From the NCBI RefSeq assembly GCF_027942865.1, contig NC_134527.1:8100976-8164975 (forward strand): a DNA stretch of 64,000 nucleotides. Reading direction: 5' to 3'. Origin of the DNA: Odontesthes bonariensis (Eukaryota > Chordata > Actinopteri > Atheriniformes > Atherinopsidae). The notes beneath the pieces were generated by a model that worked only from the letters and a program-made list of their open reading frames with translations, did no database searches and was not told the DNA's origin. Made by a program: the position numbers and the translations under genes. Shown here piece after piece: positions 53,455 through 64,000 of this stretch (position 1 is the first letter of the stretch; every line of letters begins with the position of its first letter).

Positions 53455-53718
53455 TGGTCGTTACCACAGACTTCCACTGGGTGGAGCTGTTTCACAGCAG
53501 TCATGACATCACTCCATCATTCCTGTTGGGTCAGGAAGTTTGTAGTAATCCTATGCTAACGTTAACCAACAAAGTTAAATTCTACATTATTAGCGCATCA
53601 ACATGTTTAAATTTCTTTCTGATCAAATAACCTGTCTAGTTTATCGTGATCGATTTTAATTCTTCATTTGTGCTTAAACAGCTGTAAGGATTTCTGTTTC
53701 TAAAACATAATCTAAAGT

Positions 53719-53743
53719 TAATATATATATATGTATATATATA
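53719..53743. repeat. (TA)n simple repeat
   Basis: An alternating TA tract with an internal TG (TATATATATATGTATATATATA), between the two heat-shock-element blocks. Likely length polymorphic. Confidence 0.8.
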
Positions 53744-53831
53744 CACAAACAAACATCTGCACTTCAACACAAATATTACACATAGTTAGAATATAAAATG
53801 AATCAATGATACACAGTCTGGTCACAAAAAA

Positions 53832-53920
53832 AACTGGAGGAGTTCCAGAGTCTTCAGGAAGTTTCTGGTCGTTACCACAGATTTCCACTGGGTGGAGCTG
53901 TTTCACAGCAGTCATGCCAT
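53832..53920 (-). repeat. Duplicate copy of the hsp30 heat-shock-element block
   Basis: Bases 53832-53920 repeat 53421-53509 in direct orientation with only two differences in 89 positions (C/T and A/C). The copy includes the whole five-unit heat-shock array (53843-53865). It stops just short of the TATA box, which is replaced by an A-tract. It may be a promoter remnant of a lost tandem hsp30 gene, or a segmental copy acting as a distal enhancer. Confidence 0.9.
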
Positions 53921-54553
53921 AACTTTAAAATGATGTCATTCGGGTAATGAACTGAAATACCACATCTGTTTGACCAAAAGTAATGTCTAAGTCATTTAAT
54001 GTTTAACTTCTTGTAAGTTTGACCAATCTGATTGGTCTTGAATATGTCAGTAATGCCCCGCTATGCCATATTCTTGGCCTGACCTTTTTTTTTTTTTTTT
54101 TTTCCAGGCTATATTTAGCTGACGATATTCATCAAAAAACTTTGCGAATATCCTTTCGTCAGCTTCAATCGATACATAGTTCCATCGAAAATAGCCTCGC
54201 CCATTCATCGTGCGATGAACGTGAACCGCAGCTCAAACTCTGCAGATACACATTCATTATTAACACCGAATGGTGGAGGGCTTCCAAACACGAGCTCCGT
54301 CCCCCTTTTTTTTCTGAATGAAATCAGCGCCCCCCTGCGCTTCAGCGAGCCAATGAGCCGATCACACCTGCAGCCACTCAGCTCTTTAGCCGCAATTAGG
54401 AGTCAGCACACACACGCGCGTCTGGGGTAGATAGCGGAGTCCTTCGCCTCGGTGGTTGCTTACAGGGTTCTCGCTCACACACATACATACAAACAGACAT
54501 TGACACACATAGCCAGACAATATCAGGAGTTCTCATCGTCGAGACAGGCTGTA

Positions 54554-56075
54554 ATGCAGCTGAAAAGCAGCAGCTCCGTGGCTATGGAGAAACGCGTGGA
54601 CCTGGCCTCGCTCTTCTGCATGATCGGGCGGCACGGTCCCGCCGTGGCGGTGGCCGTGATGGCGGTGGTGTCGGTGCTGGCGGGTTTCATCATCTACCGA
54701 AACGTGCGGGAGAAGCGGAGGAAGGCCGCGGCCGGAGCCGCCGACAGTGACGGCAGGAGCCCCGGAGCGCAGAGCGATGAGACGCCGGCGCGGCCGGAGG
54801 AATCCCGCAGACGAGAGGAGGCAACAGGTACGATCCCTGCTGGCATCCGCGGCTCTTTTCGGGGGGTTCTTACTCTGTGAGGGGTGCATCTCGTTCCTTT
54901 GGTGCTTTAAAGCTATAACGTGCGGAGCATGCTCTGTATAGGCTCCGAGATCATGTTGTCGAAACACGATCGTCTTGTCGGTTCGACAGAGCTTTAAGGA
55001 CCGAGTGGGAATCTGTGTCCCCTCAACATGTGATGTTAGAGTTTAACAGGACTGGAGGCAAATTTCTCAATCCACCTGAACAAGTTACAGCTGAACTCTA
55101 CTGAAAGGGAAAAGCATTCCAAAGGACATTTCATAGACGTGTATTTTTTTTAAAGGTTGTCTCTATGCTTATCAGGTTATTCCACAGATTAATATTTGCT
55201 CTCTTAAAAGAAAGATGAGTAAGTAGGGCTCTATTTGTGTCTAATTAAACCCAGGTAATTTAAACTATTAAAAGTCAGTTATGACCAGGGTAAATAAGGT
55301 CTCCCTGTGACTCAACGTGGTTAAAAGGAAGCAAATGAGGAAAGTTGCTAGCCTGACTACGTCATACTCACGATTCTAGTCAGAATGTGAGTCTGATACC
55401 GCTCAATAGAGATTTGGGTATGGGGCGTGTTTCAACCGCACCAGGAGAAAAAATGCCTCTTCGCTCAATTGGATAGACCTACAACCAATCAGAGCAACGT
55501 AGTATGTGACGTAGATTAAGCAACACACACTTGTTGTAGGAAGGACGGCAAAAACATCTTTTCTATCGATAAAAGCCTTTATCGCGTTCCTCTGTTCGTC
55601 TTTCAAAATGAATGCAATGTGGAGATCCTGTAGAACAGACTCGATGGCAGAATCTACACACCCTAGCTCTCCAGCGGCAGCCATGTTCAGCTCTTTAGTG
55701 ATGTAGTCGATAATGTCCCTGTTGATCATCTGTCCATCATCGTATAAAGCCCGCCCTGGCAATCTGATTGGGTCGACCGATTCTTGGTCGGGCATAATGA
55801 TTTCCCAACTGAGCAGAGCCAGACCGAACTTCCCGACCAAAACGTTTATGGGCGGGGCTAAGTTCGGCTGGCACCCAGGCTAGAAAGTTGCACCAGCTGG
55901 GGTTAAATTGATCATGAATCCAAAACCAAGTCTTCCCTTTTTTCTTAAAACACTTTAAGTTTTTTTTTTAATTTAAATAGGCCTAAAACTTTAAACATTG
56001 ACTCAAATCTGGGTTTTATTGTATTGGGAAATAAAAGTTGAACATCAAACTCGATTTGTATATCGGGGAGCGATA

Positions 56076-56114
<39 letters not shown>

Positions 56115-59100
56115 AAATGATGAAAAGGAAAGTTGGTCACATAAAAACAAACCATTAGAATCTGACTAATGACTGCCGTCACACTTTGATTTGTTTGGGT
56201 AAATTTAAGCTGTTCTGAGTAAATTCTCCCCGTATAGTTTTTAAAGTCTCTTAAACTGGCTCAATTCTACACAGCATTTCTTTTTGCGTTGTATTCCAAG
56301 TTTCTTGCATCAAGTAAATTACCTTCTTGATTGTAAAGGGCTCGGATGTTTGGAACAAATTCCAACCTACTTTTTTCTGATGGTATTTTCAATGGAGACA
56401 CGACATTGTATCACTCCTAACAGTTGTCTGGTAACTTGCCAGAAGACCTCTTTCTTGGTAAATCGCTCGGCTCATGGCACCAGCTTTGGCAATCAGGGGC
56501 AGATTAAATGGGACATGAGCAATCAACGGCGACCCAGTGAAATGGATCATTTTTGTAGCATTTTCTCAACAAACACGGAGCAGTTTATTACCGACGCGCC
56601 CACTCTGGATGCTGCAATGTAACCGCTGCTGTGTGCATTAACTATATATTTCTCATATATGGCAATGAAACTTAAACGTCCCTTTTTGGATGACCTTGTT
56701 TTGCACGGTGTGATGTCAACAATAGACATTGAAATATTTCGACAGATGAACTGCCTTTGATGCAGCCGTCATATCTGGAAAAGTTCAAAATTTCCCTTTG
56801 AGAAGCAGTTTTGAAAGGAGTGCTAGATTGTATGACTTAAGAAATACAAATAAAGAGTCAGCTCAGTCTCTGGACTCTTGTGCAGACTTGACAGTCATTA
56901 CTGTTTTTTAAAAAAAAATTGCAACTTTTCATTTTGTTAAACATTATCTCAGTTTTAATTGATTACAGATGAGTTGATGTATGTGCTGATATTTCAAAGT
57001 GTCATTTCCTGAGTTGAGTTTTGCTTGGGGGTTTAGGAGCCCTTAAATGCACGAGACTTAAAAAATCCCTGAATCAGCTGAACTGTAATGGTTCCAGTAA
57101 CCTCTGTCCATTCATGTCTCAATCAGCTTCAGTATCTTTTTTGGGGGGAGTCTTCAAATTCTACATACAGTTACCAGCAAAATTATTCAACTGGTGACTG
57201 CATATTTAAAAACAAACAAAACAGCAGTCTTTATATAAAGTGCTTTTTTTTTTTTTTTTTAAATAAACCCAATGTTGTGAAATGAGAATTGATTTAATAA
57301 AACGTTATTTTTTATTTATTTTTTTTTTTTACCTGTTACAGATGTGAGTGAAGGTCTGCCAAATACTGAAACGGATGCTGATGTAACTCAGAGTAATCGC
57401 AAAGTCAGGAATCGGCGAGCTGCTAAGAAAAAACACCCTTCTAGTCCTCCTAAAAGTGACTCTAAACTAGATGAGGACCACGCTTCATTTGTGCAAGGCA
57501 CTTACAATGTGCGTGCACAGGAGGATAATGAGGACCCGCCAGGAGACTCTGGCATTGTGGACGTAAATGTGAAGAGTGAGGTTTGCCGGCAGGATGTAAC
57601 GGGTGACATGGTGGAGGAGGCCAAGGAGGACCAGGATGTCTGCTTGAAGCTTCCGGTGACTCGTGAAAGCCATGAAGAGAAGGTGAGCTATTAAAGTCAT
57701 CGTGGCAGGTTAATGGCTGAAATATTTTAGCGCAAAGTTGTTTGGCTATAAATGTTTCTGCCTCAACTTTGGTTGTCAGTCGATATCCCTTTACTGGGAA
57801 GTTGGTAATGAGCTGCATTTCCAGCCGAACGGGAACCTTTTTAAAGCCCTATTCGGACGGGACTAGTTCAATGGGGGGACGTATGGTAATGTTAGTTAAC
57901 CAGACGACGCCAGGGAGAAGAAATGACCAATTCGGACGGGACAAAAAAATCCCTGTAATATTCATCTAACATGGGAGGAGTTGTTGGTTACGCACAACCG
58001 TCACATCCTGGATGCTATGCACGTCTTCATTTCACTTCCGTAAACCCCATTTGTAAACAGACATGGCGCCGACCATGCGTGCTTGCAAGCAGCGCTTCAT
58101 CCAGAACCTCCATGTTTGCAAACAGACACACCTAATTGTTTCTCTCTTTAAAAGGATGTGACGACATATTCCGTACTTATTACCGAAGGTCGCATTCGCA
58201 CGGGATTAGTATTACCTATGGTAGATACTCCGGACCGTTTCACAGGAGTTAGAATTCTCGGCAAAGTTTACCGACATACTCCGCTATCTTTACTGACATG
58301 GCGCGTTCGGACGGGACTGGATTTCCCGGTTATTATTACTTTACCCCAGGTCCCCCCCATTGAACTAGTTCCGTCCGAATAGGGCTTTTGACCCAGTCCC
58401 ACGTTTGGGACCACGTTCTCGGTACAGCAGAAATTCCACCTCCCCGGAAAGTCTATTCAAGGAGTCGTACATGGTCCAAGGTCACAAACATTTGGGTTGA
58501 ACCACTACCTCTCTGAAATGAAATGCTGTGAGTACGGGACAAATCAGATGTTCAGTCAGTCTTGTCTCCGTAGTGGCTTGTAAAATGTGTTGCTCATTAC
58601 TCTCACACTTGTGGCGTTTCAGTACCCCTGCTACAACTGCTCATCTTTTCCAGGGGCACTTTTGTCCTTTGCATTCCCACCACCTTATTTGTGGATCTTT
58701 ACATTGTGGTGGGAATGCTGATGGTCTGAGGGAAATATTCAGTTTATTTGAAAGAAGTTGCTGGTACTTTGGATGGAAACCCACCAGTGGTTTCCCCAAA
58801 GTTTAGAAATGGAGCTGTTGGAGAAATTCAGACTTCTATTTTCTACACTTGAGGCTCAAAGTAGGTCGGTCTCTATAGACTTCCCTCCTGAATTGCAAAC
58901 TCTATGAAGGAGATGTTTAAAGCCTAGTACAATTGCATGTTTTATATCTCACTGTTTACATTCTTTTAATCCTTAAAGGATAAGACCGGTTTTTTGACAT
59001 TGGGCCCTTGATTTCACATTATAACATGATGTTCTACTCACCCCTGCTTGTTGTTGGTCATTTGGAGCTGTTCCGAAGATATTCGCGAGGCGTCTGGCTG

Positions 59101-62034
59101 CTCTCTTGAGATATTCGGCCATCAAACGGTTTCCTATGGGCAAGCTTATACAGGTACAAACTATGCTGTTTATAATTTATTAATTACTCTACACCAGCAC
59201 TGGTAACGTGGAGGTGCGTCGCTTACTTAAAAAAATCCGGGTTACTAATTTTGAATTTTAGCCGAATGAATAAATAGGCAGCAGGTCTGTGGGCTGCCTG
59301 TGGCAGTAGCACGACGATGACGTCAGTAACACCCACTTTACGACAAAAAAATCAAAATTACAATAACCCGGATTTTTTTAAGTAAGCGACGCACCTCCAC
59401 GTTATCAGTTCTAGTGTAGAGTAATTAATAAATTATAAACAGCATAGTTTGTGCCTGTATGAGCTTGCCCATAGGAAACCGTTTCATGGCCGAATATCTC
59501 AAGAGAGCAGCCAGACGCCTCGCGAATATCTTCGGAACAGCTCCAAATGTTCAACAACAAGCAGGGGTGAGTAGAACATCATGTTATAATGTGAAATCAA
59601 GGGCCCAATGTCAAAAAACCGGTCTTATCCTTTAACTCTTCATTAAGGATGGGCACTAAGTGACAAGCGTACACTGTACAACAGGTGATGGTCATCTGGT
59701 GTCAGATGTGAACTAATGCAGAAGTGCTGTACACTAAATGCTGTCACTCAAAACGTGTCAATGTTTCCAACTGAAAGTTATTACTGACAGATTTAAGTTT
59801 CAAGTATCCCTCTCCGGCTCTGCTCTTTTAATAAGGTCGCTGCTGGCTTAAAAAGACTAATGTGCAATACAGCAGAAACCTGAGAAGTTGGATAGGAGGA
59901 GTAACTTTGTTTTTGTGTCTAGGTCTCAAATTCAGAGGAAGAAGAAAATGTGACCACAGATGAGGATGTCTTGGGTCAAAAACCTAGTCGGGAGGAAGAT
60001 CCTGATTGCGTTTCAAACAGCCCAGATTTCCCAGACGAAACACCTGAAGTAACCCTAAACAAAGATGGACAAGATGATGAAACCGTCCCAGCAATGGGTG
60101 GCAATGAGTCCTGCATGGAAGAGCCCATCATTCAGACAGATTTACTAATATCTAGCAAAGATGCAGAGGTTAAAGCAGAGAATCTCCATCCAGATCATAC
60201 TGTTTTTTCTGATCAAGATGGCCATAATTGGCTCCCTTCAGAAAAGGAAATGAAAACTGAGGAGCAAGGTGGGTGTGTCGATGAGCAAATGATTTTCCCC
60301 CAACATGAGAAGATTGAGTTATCGTTTGAGCAAACTTCAAAGCAGGACCAAACGGAGGATGTGACAGAAGAGCTGACTGCTTCCGCTCAGGATGGCAACG
60401 TGCCACAACTGAGATCTGAGAAACAGGAAAATGGCCCAACAAGCGATCAAGAGGATGGTACTGAGAAAGGGAGATTGCTGTCTGACTGTAGTGAAGCACA
60501 TGACACTTCAAGCATGGTGCCCTGTTTTAGCAAGTCTCTTAAGCCTGACCAGATTGATGTTGAGGGTCTGTGTGCTCCAACATCAAATGCAAAAGCTCAA
60601 ATCTCAGGCAGTCTGGATTTATCTGGCTTTTCAGATCATCTCCAACCAGAAAATGAATTAAGAAATGAAATGGTCACAGATTTGGGTCCTGATAGCCCTG
60701 CTCCTGAGGCGCTAGATCTTACAGAAACCCAGAGTAATGAAGCCGACGCAATTCTTATGCTTGCTGAGGGTTTGAATCATCTTGTGTCAACATCCTCCCA
60801 ATCCCCTGATGCAGCAGTTTGTGAGGAGACTAGTTTTACTGCCCCTGTGATGGCTACAGCATTGCCTCCTGCTGATGTGTTCTCCTCTTTCCAAGACCAA
60901 AAAAGTGACACAATGCCAAGTACTGAAGATCTACCTGAGGCTGACTCTGGCCCTGCCCCTGACACAGCTGAGAGTATAAAACCATCAGTTCACTTTCAGC
61001 TGCTTTCATTTGACCAATGTGAGCCGACTTGGTCATCTTCTGGTGTTGGGGAAGAAAGCGGGATTTCAAGCATGACTGTAAGCCCTGATTTGCAGGACCC
61101 TGACAAATGCGACGTGACGCTCTCTGTAATGGATCATTACCCAAAAGCTGAGGAACATACGGAGGCTCTGAGCAGATTCTTCAACAAAGAAGCTTTATCT
61201 GTGACTGAAGATGCCGCAGGTTTAGTTGTTGGCTCTATATTGCAACTTTCAGAGCAACCCCACTGCGAGCAAACAGATGGAGCTGATAAGTTTACAGCCA
61301 CTAAGGACATGTTTGGCCACGAGGATGGTCACCCCGGAGAGATGGGCCAGTTCGCCATAAATGTTCCAACCAGTGATGGCTGTTTAACAGAGCTTAAAAA
61401 GGAGATGGTCACAAAAGCTGAGGCTGTAGAAAGTACGACAGACGAACAGAAAGTGGCCGAAAAGGACAAGACAGAAATAAGTATCATGGAAGCAACTATG
61501 GACAATAATGAGTGGATCACAGATGGTAACTATCAAGCCCTTCCCTGGATGAATCTTTCTATTCCACCTTTAGTCCAAAATGCACATGTAGAACACCACA
61601 GCTCTATTCCGATAGGTGATGCTTGTACAAATGCAGACGACCCACCTTCCACTGAAGTCAAGCAAACCAACATTCTTCCCCATGTTGATGAAAACTCAGA
61701 AAATGGCAAAAAGGTTGTGGCCGTCCAACCCATGCCCCAAAATGTCAACGTGACCTTCCGTACGCACTATTTCACCAACTCGCCATACCAGAAGGTGGCT
61801 ATCACAGGGAACCAGCAGGAGCTGGGAAACTGGAAGGAATTTGTACCACTAGAAAGGGCCAAGGACGGGCTCTGGGCCACCGTAGTCGGCCTGCCCGTAG
61901 AGTGCCATGTGGAGTGGAAGTTCGTGGTGCTGGACAAGGGCGAGGTGTGCCGCTGGGAGGAGTGCGGCAACCGTCTCCTGGATACAGGCAATGGAGATGA
62001 TCTGGTCGTGCACAAATGGTGGGGATCCTTGTAA
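54554..62034 (+). CDS. stbd1: stbd1, starch-binding domain protein 1 (glycogen tether), expanded fish form
   Basis: Three exons with consistent phase: 54554-54827, 57342-57682, 59923-62034; 908 residues from the first ATG, or 898 from ATG 54584, whose context (GCTATGG) is better. Residues ~28-48 (AVAVAVMAVVSVLAGFIIY) are a transmembrane anchor followed by the basic stop RNVREKRRK. Residues ~206-810 are a very acidic, disordered linker. The C-terminal CBM20 (~812-908) has ITGNQQELGNWKEFVPL, VEWKFVVLDKGEV and CRWEECGNRLLDTG with the conserved glycan-binding Trp residues. STBD1 anchors glycogen to ER/lysosomal membranes and recruits GABARAPL1. NNEWITDG (~733-740) lies where the human LIR occurs, and PWMNL (~746-750) fits W-x-x-L. 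Human STBD1 is ~358 residues, so the linker is greatly expanded. Exon 1 is CpG-rich and probably includes the promoter. Confidence 0.92.
54584..54830 (+). promoter_or_regulatory. CpG-rich island over stbd1 exon 1
   Basis: Dense CG dinucleotides (for example CGCGTGGACC, GGCGGCACGG, GCGCGGCCGG) contrast with the AT-rich flanks. The island covers the first coding exon and its donor. No TATA box is apparent upstream of 54,554, consistent with a CpG-island promoter for stbd1. Confidence 0.55.
54828..57341 (+). other. stbd1 intron 1 (outside the DNA element)
   Basis: Besides the RecQ-fragment element, this 2.5 kb holds an alternating TA tract at about 56,072-56,098 followed by a T-tract, and long T-tracts near 57,245 and 57,320 in front of the exon 2 acceptor. 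No other gene is seen. Confidence 0.6.
55348..55883 (-). mobile_element. Non-autonomous DNA element carrying a RecQ-like helicase fragment
   Basis: A 536-bp segment in stbd1 intron 1 bounded by short inverted termini (CTAGCCTG ... CAGGCTAG). The bases AAAGTTG occur directly on both sides (55341-55347 and 55884-55890); counted another way the flanking identity is 9 bp (GAAAGTTGC), so the target-site duplication is 7-9 bp. On the minus strand an open frame (55403-55840) includes LKDEQRNAIKAFIDRKDVFA followed by VLPT, the motif 0/motif I start of RecQ-family helicases. The Walker A glycines that should follow are missing. It is a decayed or captured helicase fragment. I cannot name the superfamily. 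Confidence 0.7.
57843..58388. mobile_element. MITE-like element with 38-bp terminal inverted repeats
   Basis: In stbd1 intron 2, AAAGCCCTATTCGGACGGGA at 57843 is matched in inverted orientation at the right end (…CCGAATAGGGCTTT, ending 58388). The two ~38-bp termini differ by about one substitution and a one-base gap. Internal copies of TTCGGACGGGA-like sequence occur near 57,932, 58,195 and 58,305, giving sub-terminal repeats. No transposase is encoded. I could not fix a target-site duplication. Confidence 0.8.
58973..59635. mobile_element. 663-bp foldback element: near-perfect long inverted repeat flanked by TTAA
   Basis: Left arm 58973 to about 59,262 and right arm about 59,343 to 59635 are reverse complements over roughly 285-290 bp with only a few percent mismatch, separated by a loop of about 80 nt. 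The termini read TTAAAGGATAAGACCGG and its complement, so TTAA flanks AGGATAAGACC on both sides. This fits a TTAA-targeting cut-and-paste element such as piggyBac or Kolobok. There is no coding potential. The loop contains TGACGTCA, a perfect CRE-like palindrome. Transcribed within stbd1 pre-mRNA it would form one very long hairpin. Confidence 0.88.
61741..62031 (+). CDS. stbd1: stbd1 CBM20 starch/glycogen-binding domain coding segment
   Basis: Codes for the last 97 residues of stbd1. The CBM20 signature is complete: NVTFRTHYFTNSPYQKVAIT, GNQQELGNWKEFVPL with the site-1 Trp, LWATVVGLPVECHVEWKF with the second binding Trp, and a terminal VVHKWWGSL. The segment is GC-rich and cleanly conserved compared with the AT-rich, rapidly changing linker that precedes it in the same exon. 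Confidence 0.93.
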
Positions 62035-63010
62035 GAATAAAGGAGGAACACAAAGGGCGTCCGATGCAGTAAACTCTAGAACTGGGTGCTGGACCAGGTA
62101 AAAATGAATTTCCTCATTACTTGGATTCTCAAAAGTTTTATTTTATTTTTTTTTTTTTGGGGTGTCTACACATCAGGGTTTAGTTTTAGAAGTGGGCCAT
62201 TTTGGGTGAAACATGTTCTACATCACAGTGTTTTGTAGCTATTATTTCAGCAGAAGTTAAGTTTAGTGCTGAATTGATTAGTTTACTGTCCAAATAGTTC
62301 TGTCAATTTGTCAAAAAACAAATTAAACTGAATAATAGGATATTCTGTCAAAATAAAGCTAAATGTGTGTTTTTAATTTACTTACAACCTTGTTAGTCAC
62401 TGAAATGGTTCTAGCGTTTTTGTACCTATTCACAGTTAATTTATTTAATATTTTAAAGCATAAACTCAAATGTAAGTTTATCCATATTTACACTGGTAAC
62501 GGTGATGTCTAACAGAAATGATCCACAGAAATATCTAAAATTATGCAAACTCGTCTCCTTTATGAACAGGTGACTTGATGCAAGTGTTTAACTTTATTAT
62601 ACTGTCCATATGCTGCTTGAATACTCCAGTCTGAGCATAAATGCACATAATTCACTGACTACAGCAATAATTAAAGCAATAATTGTGTATATAACTAACA
62701 TTACATCAGGTACCGTTTCCCACTGAACTGTGATTGCTGTAACTGATGCTGCTGCTATCTTATGGGACTTTGCATGCAAGACTGCCCCACTGTTCTATAA
62801 ATGTGCCTTTTTAAACTTTTGTGTTGCAATGCAAAGTGTCTTTGTCGGCCACAATACTTAGTGTCTCAGCTCTAATGAATTACACCGTGTGTTGTCTTAT
62901 TTGTGTGGCCCATAGTCTGTCTCATAACTTGTGGGGAAAAAATAAAAATGCTAATACTGAATGTAATTAAAGTGTAGATGGTTTAAAATAAAAAAAATCT
63001 TTAAGTCAAA
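62035..63010 (+). other. stbd1 3' UTR with alternative polyadenylation signals
   Basis: AATAAA occurs at 62352-62357, 62941-62946 and 62987-62992. The last pair is followed by a TG/T-rich stretch, so the main 3' end is probably near 63,010. No coding sequence is present. Confidence 0.6.
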
Positions 63011-64000
63011 AAGCTGTGAGTCTGCTTCTGATTTGAATGTTGGGAATTACGTATTTTTAGATTTATTTAGAGTTTTTGCTGCCTTATCGTTTGTTCTCTT
63101 GGTGAAAGCCAATCAAAAGGAATGCACAAACTAAAACATTTCATCTAACGTTAATTTTGATTTGAAGCTTTTCAGGCACAGCTGCAGTCTCGTCTGTTCT
63201 CAGATATCAGCCAAGCACCAACATGTGACGGTGATGTGCTCTCTGCAAATAATTAACAAATGTTGCAACAGACACCGACAGAAAAAGCCTTGTGAGGTGA
63301 AGCTCTGAAAGACTCTTTGAACCAATATTTAAATACTGTTGTTCAAACTAAAGGGCAAGACCGTGGCCTCGTTTTGAGTCCAGCTGGCTCAGAATTGGTT
63401 CATGCAGCGAGCGCATCATTAGCAGGCGTATTTTTCATGCCAGCTTGTTGGCTCCCTGCTGAAGGTGACTCTGCCGTAGCTGCAAAGAAGGGCTCTTCCT
63501 GTCCAATTTGGGTGGTAGAAAAATTATTTTTGGTTTTGCTGTGCTTATGGTCTTTGTTTCGGAGAACTGAAAGGATTGGCAAGGATGTTTCAGCTGAAAG
63601 CCAGCTAAAAGAAGCATTGCCGAACGGATAAACTTTCTCTTTAATCTGTTAATTGCTCATTAGCAACCTAGCAAACAAAATAATTCGGAGTAAGTCATGC
63701 ACAATGATGACTCACAAAGGACTTAAAACGACTGAGACAAAGCAGTATTTAATGTAAATGAAGCCTTCAGCCAAATTAACTAAAACCCTTTTTAAAAAGA
63801 CCAAATGCAAATTTCTTGAACTGTATCTTGTGTCGACTGCTTGTGAAATGTGGTTTCCCATTTGAAAGGCTCCTTGATCAAAGGTGATGAATACCTATGG
63901 GAGCCTCCCTCTGATTATTGAACCAATACTGGATCAATATTGTGCATCTCTTAGTCAAACAATGCCTCAGGGAATCATTTGACCCCATTTGAAATTGGGT
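63011..64000. other. Intergenic, nothing recognised
   Basis: AT-rich sequence with short open frames that lack splice or codon support. I see no gene, repeat family or structural RNA here. Confidence 0.5.

Noticed and set aside
63317-63631. 104-codon plus-strand frame near the right edge
   Set aside because: Minus-strand frames overlap it, no domain is visible and there is no sign of exon structure.

Overview
The window is vertebrate nuclear DNA, almost certainly from a teleost fish. Coding exons are short, separated by small AT-rich introns with canonical GT-AG borders, and interrupted by fish-type transposable elements (L2-like LINEs, a Tc1 fossil, several inverted-repeat DNA elements). 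One gene is an intronless fish-type hsp30. The gene order unc13b then atp8b5 matches the UNC13B/ATP8B5 neighbourhood that I recall from mammals. All calls come from reading the sequence; no database search was possible.

1-34,090: unc13b (Munc13-2), plus strand, running in from the left edge. It opens inside a giant ORF of 2,200 codons (15-6617). This carries a tryptophan-rich segment and about 30 spaced FG/GLFG-like repeats. Next come the linker exon (7881-8174) and the calmodulin-helix exon (8278-8368) of the ubiquitous isoform. A 2.2 kb alternative first exon (12861-15045) matches the brain isoform (bMunc13-2). Both 5' versions splice in phase into the common 3' part: C1, C2B, MUN and C2C domains, stop at 31798. 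The common part has a 6-nt microexon, a run of up to seven phase-0 microexons that insert an acidic stretch into the MUN domain, and a 57-nt cassette before C2C. One intron is mostly LINE sequence whose tail abuts the 3' splice site.

34,091-40,180: intergenic, containing a decayed minus-strand L2-like LINE (about 35,657-38,620) with an ORF1 esterase tail, endonuclease remnants and an RT with a damaged catalytic motif.

40,181-51,359: atp8b5, a P4-ATPase phospholipid flippase. It can be assembled as 27 coding exons giving 1,191 residues, with all catalytic motifs intact. Its introns hold a LINE relic, a dispersed fish repeat and a Tc1-like transposase fossil.

52,690-54,000: hsp30 on the minus strand, tail to tail with atp8b5, with a TATA box and a heat-shock element array. 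An 89-bp block containing that array is duplicated 411 bp upstream.

54,554-62,034: stbd1, in three exons. It encodes an N-terminal membrane anchor, a very long acidic disordered region and a C-terminal CBM20 glycogen-binding domain. Its two introns hold three structured DNA elements: one with a RecQ-like helicase fragment and a target-site duplication, one MITE with 38-bp terminal inverted repeats, and a 663-bp near-perfect foldback flanked by TTAA. The last ~1 kb shows nothing recognisable.

The genes are not an operon-like system. unc13b acts in synaptic vesicle priming, atp8b5 in membrane lipid asymmetry, hsp30 in proteostasis and stbd1 in glycogen tethering. The most interesting signals are the GLFG-like giant exon, the acidic microexon array and the duplicated heat-shock promoter block.
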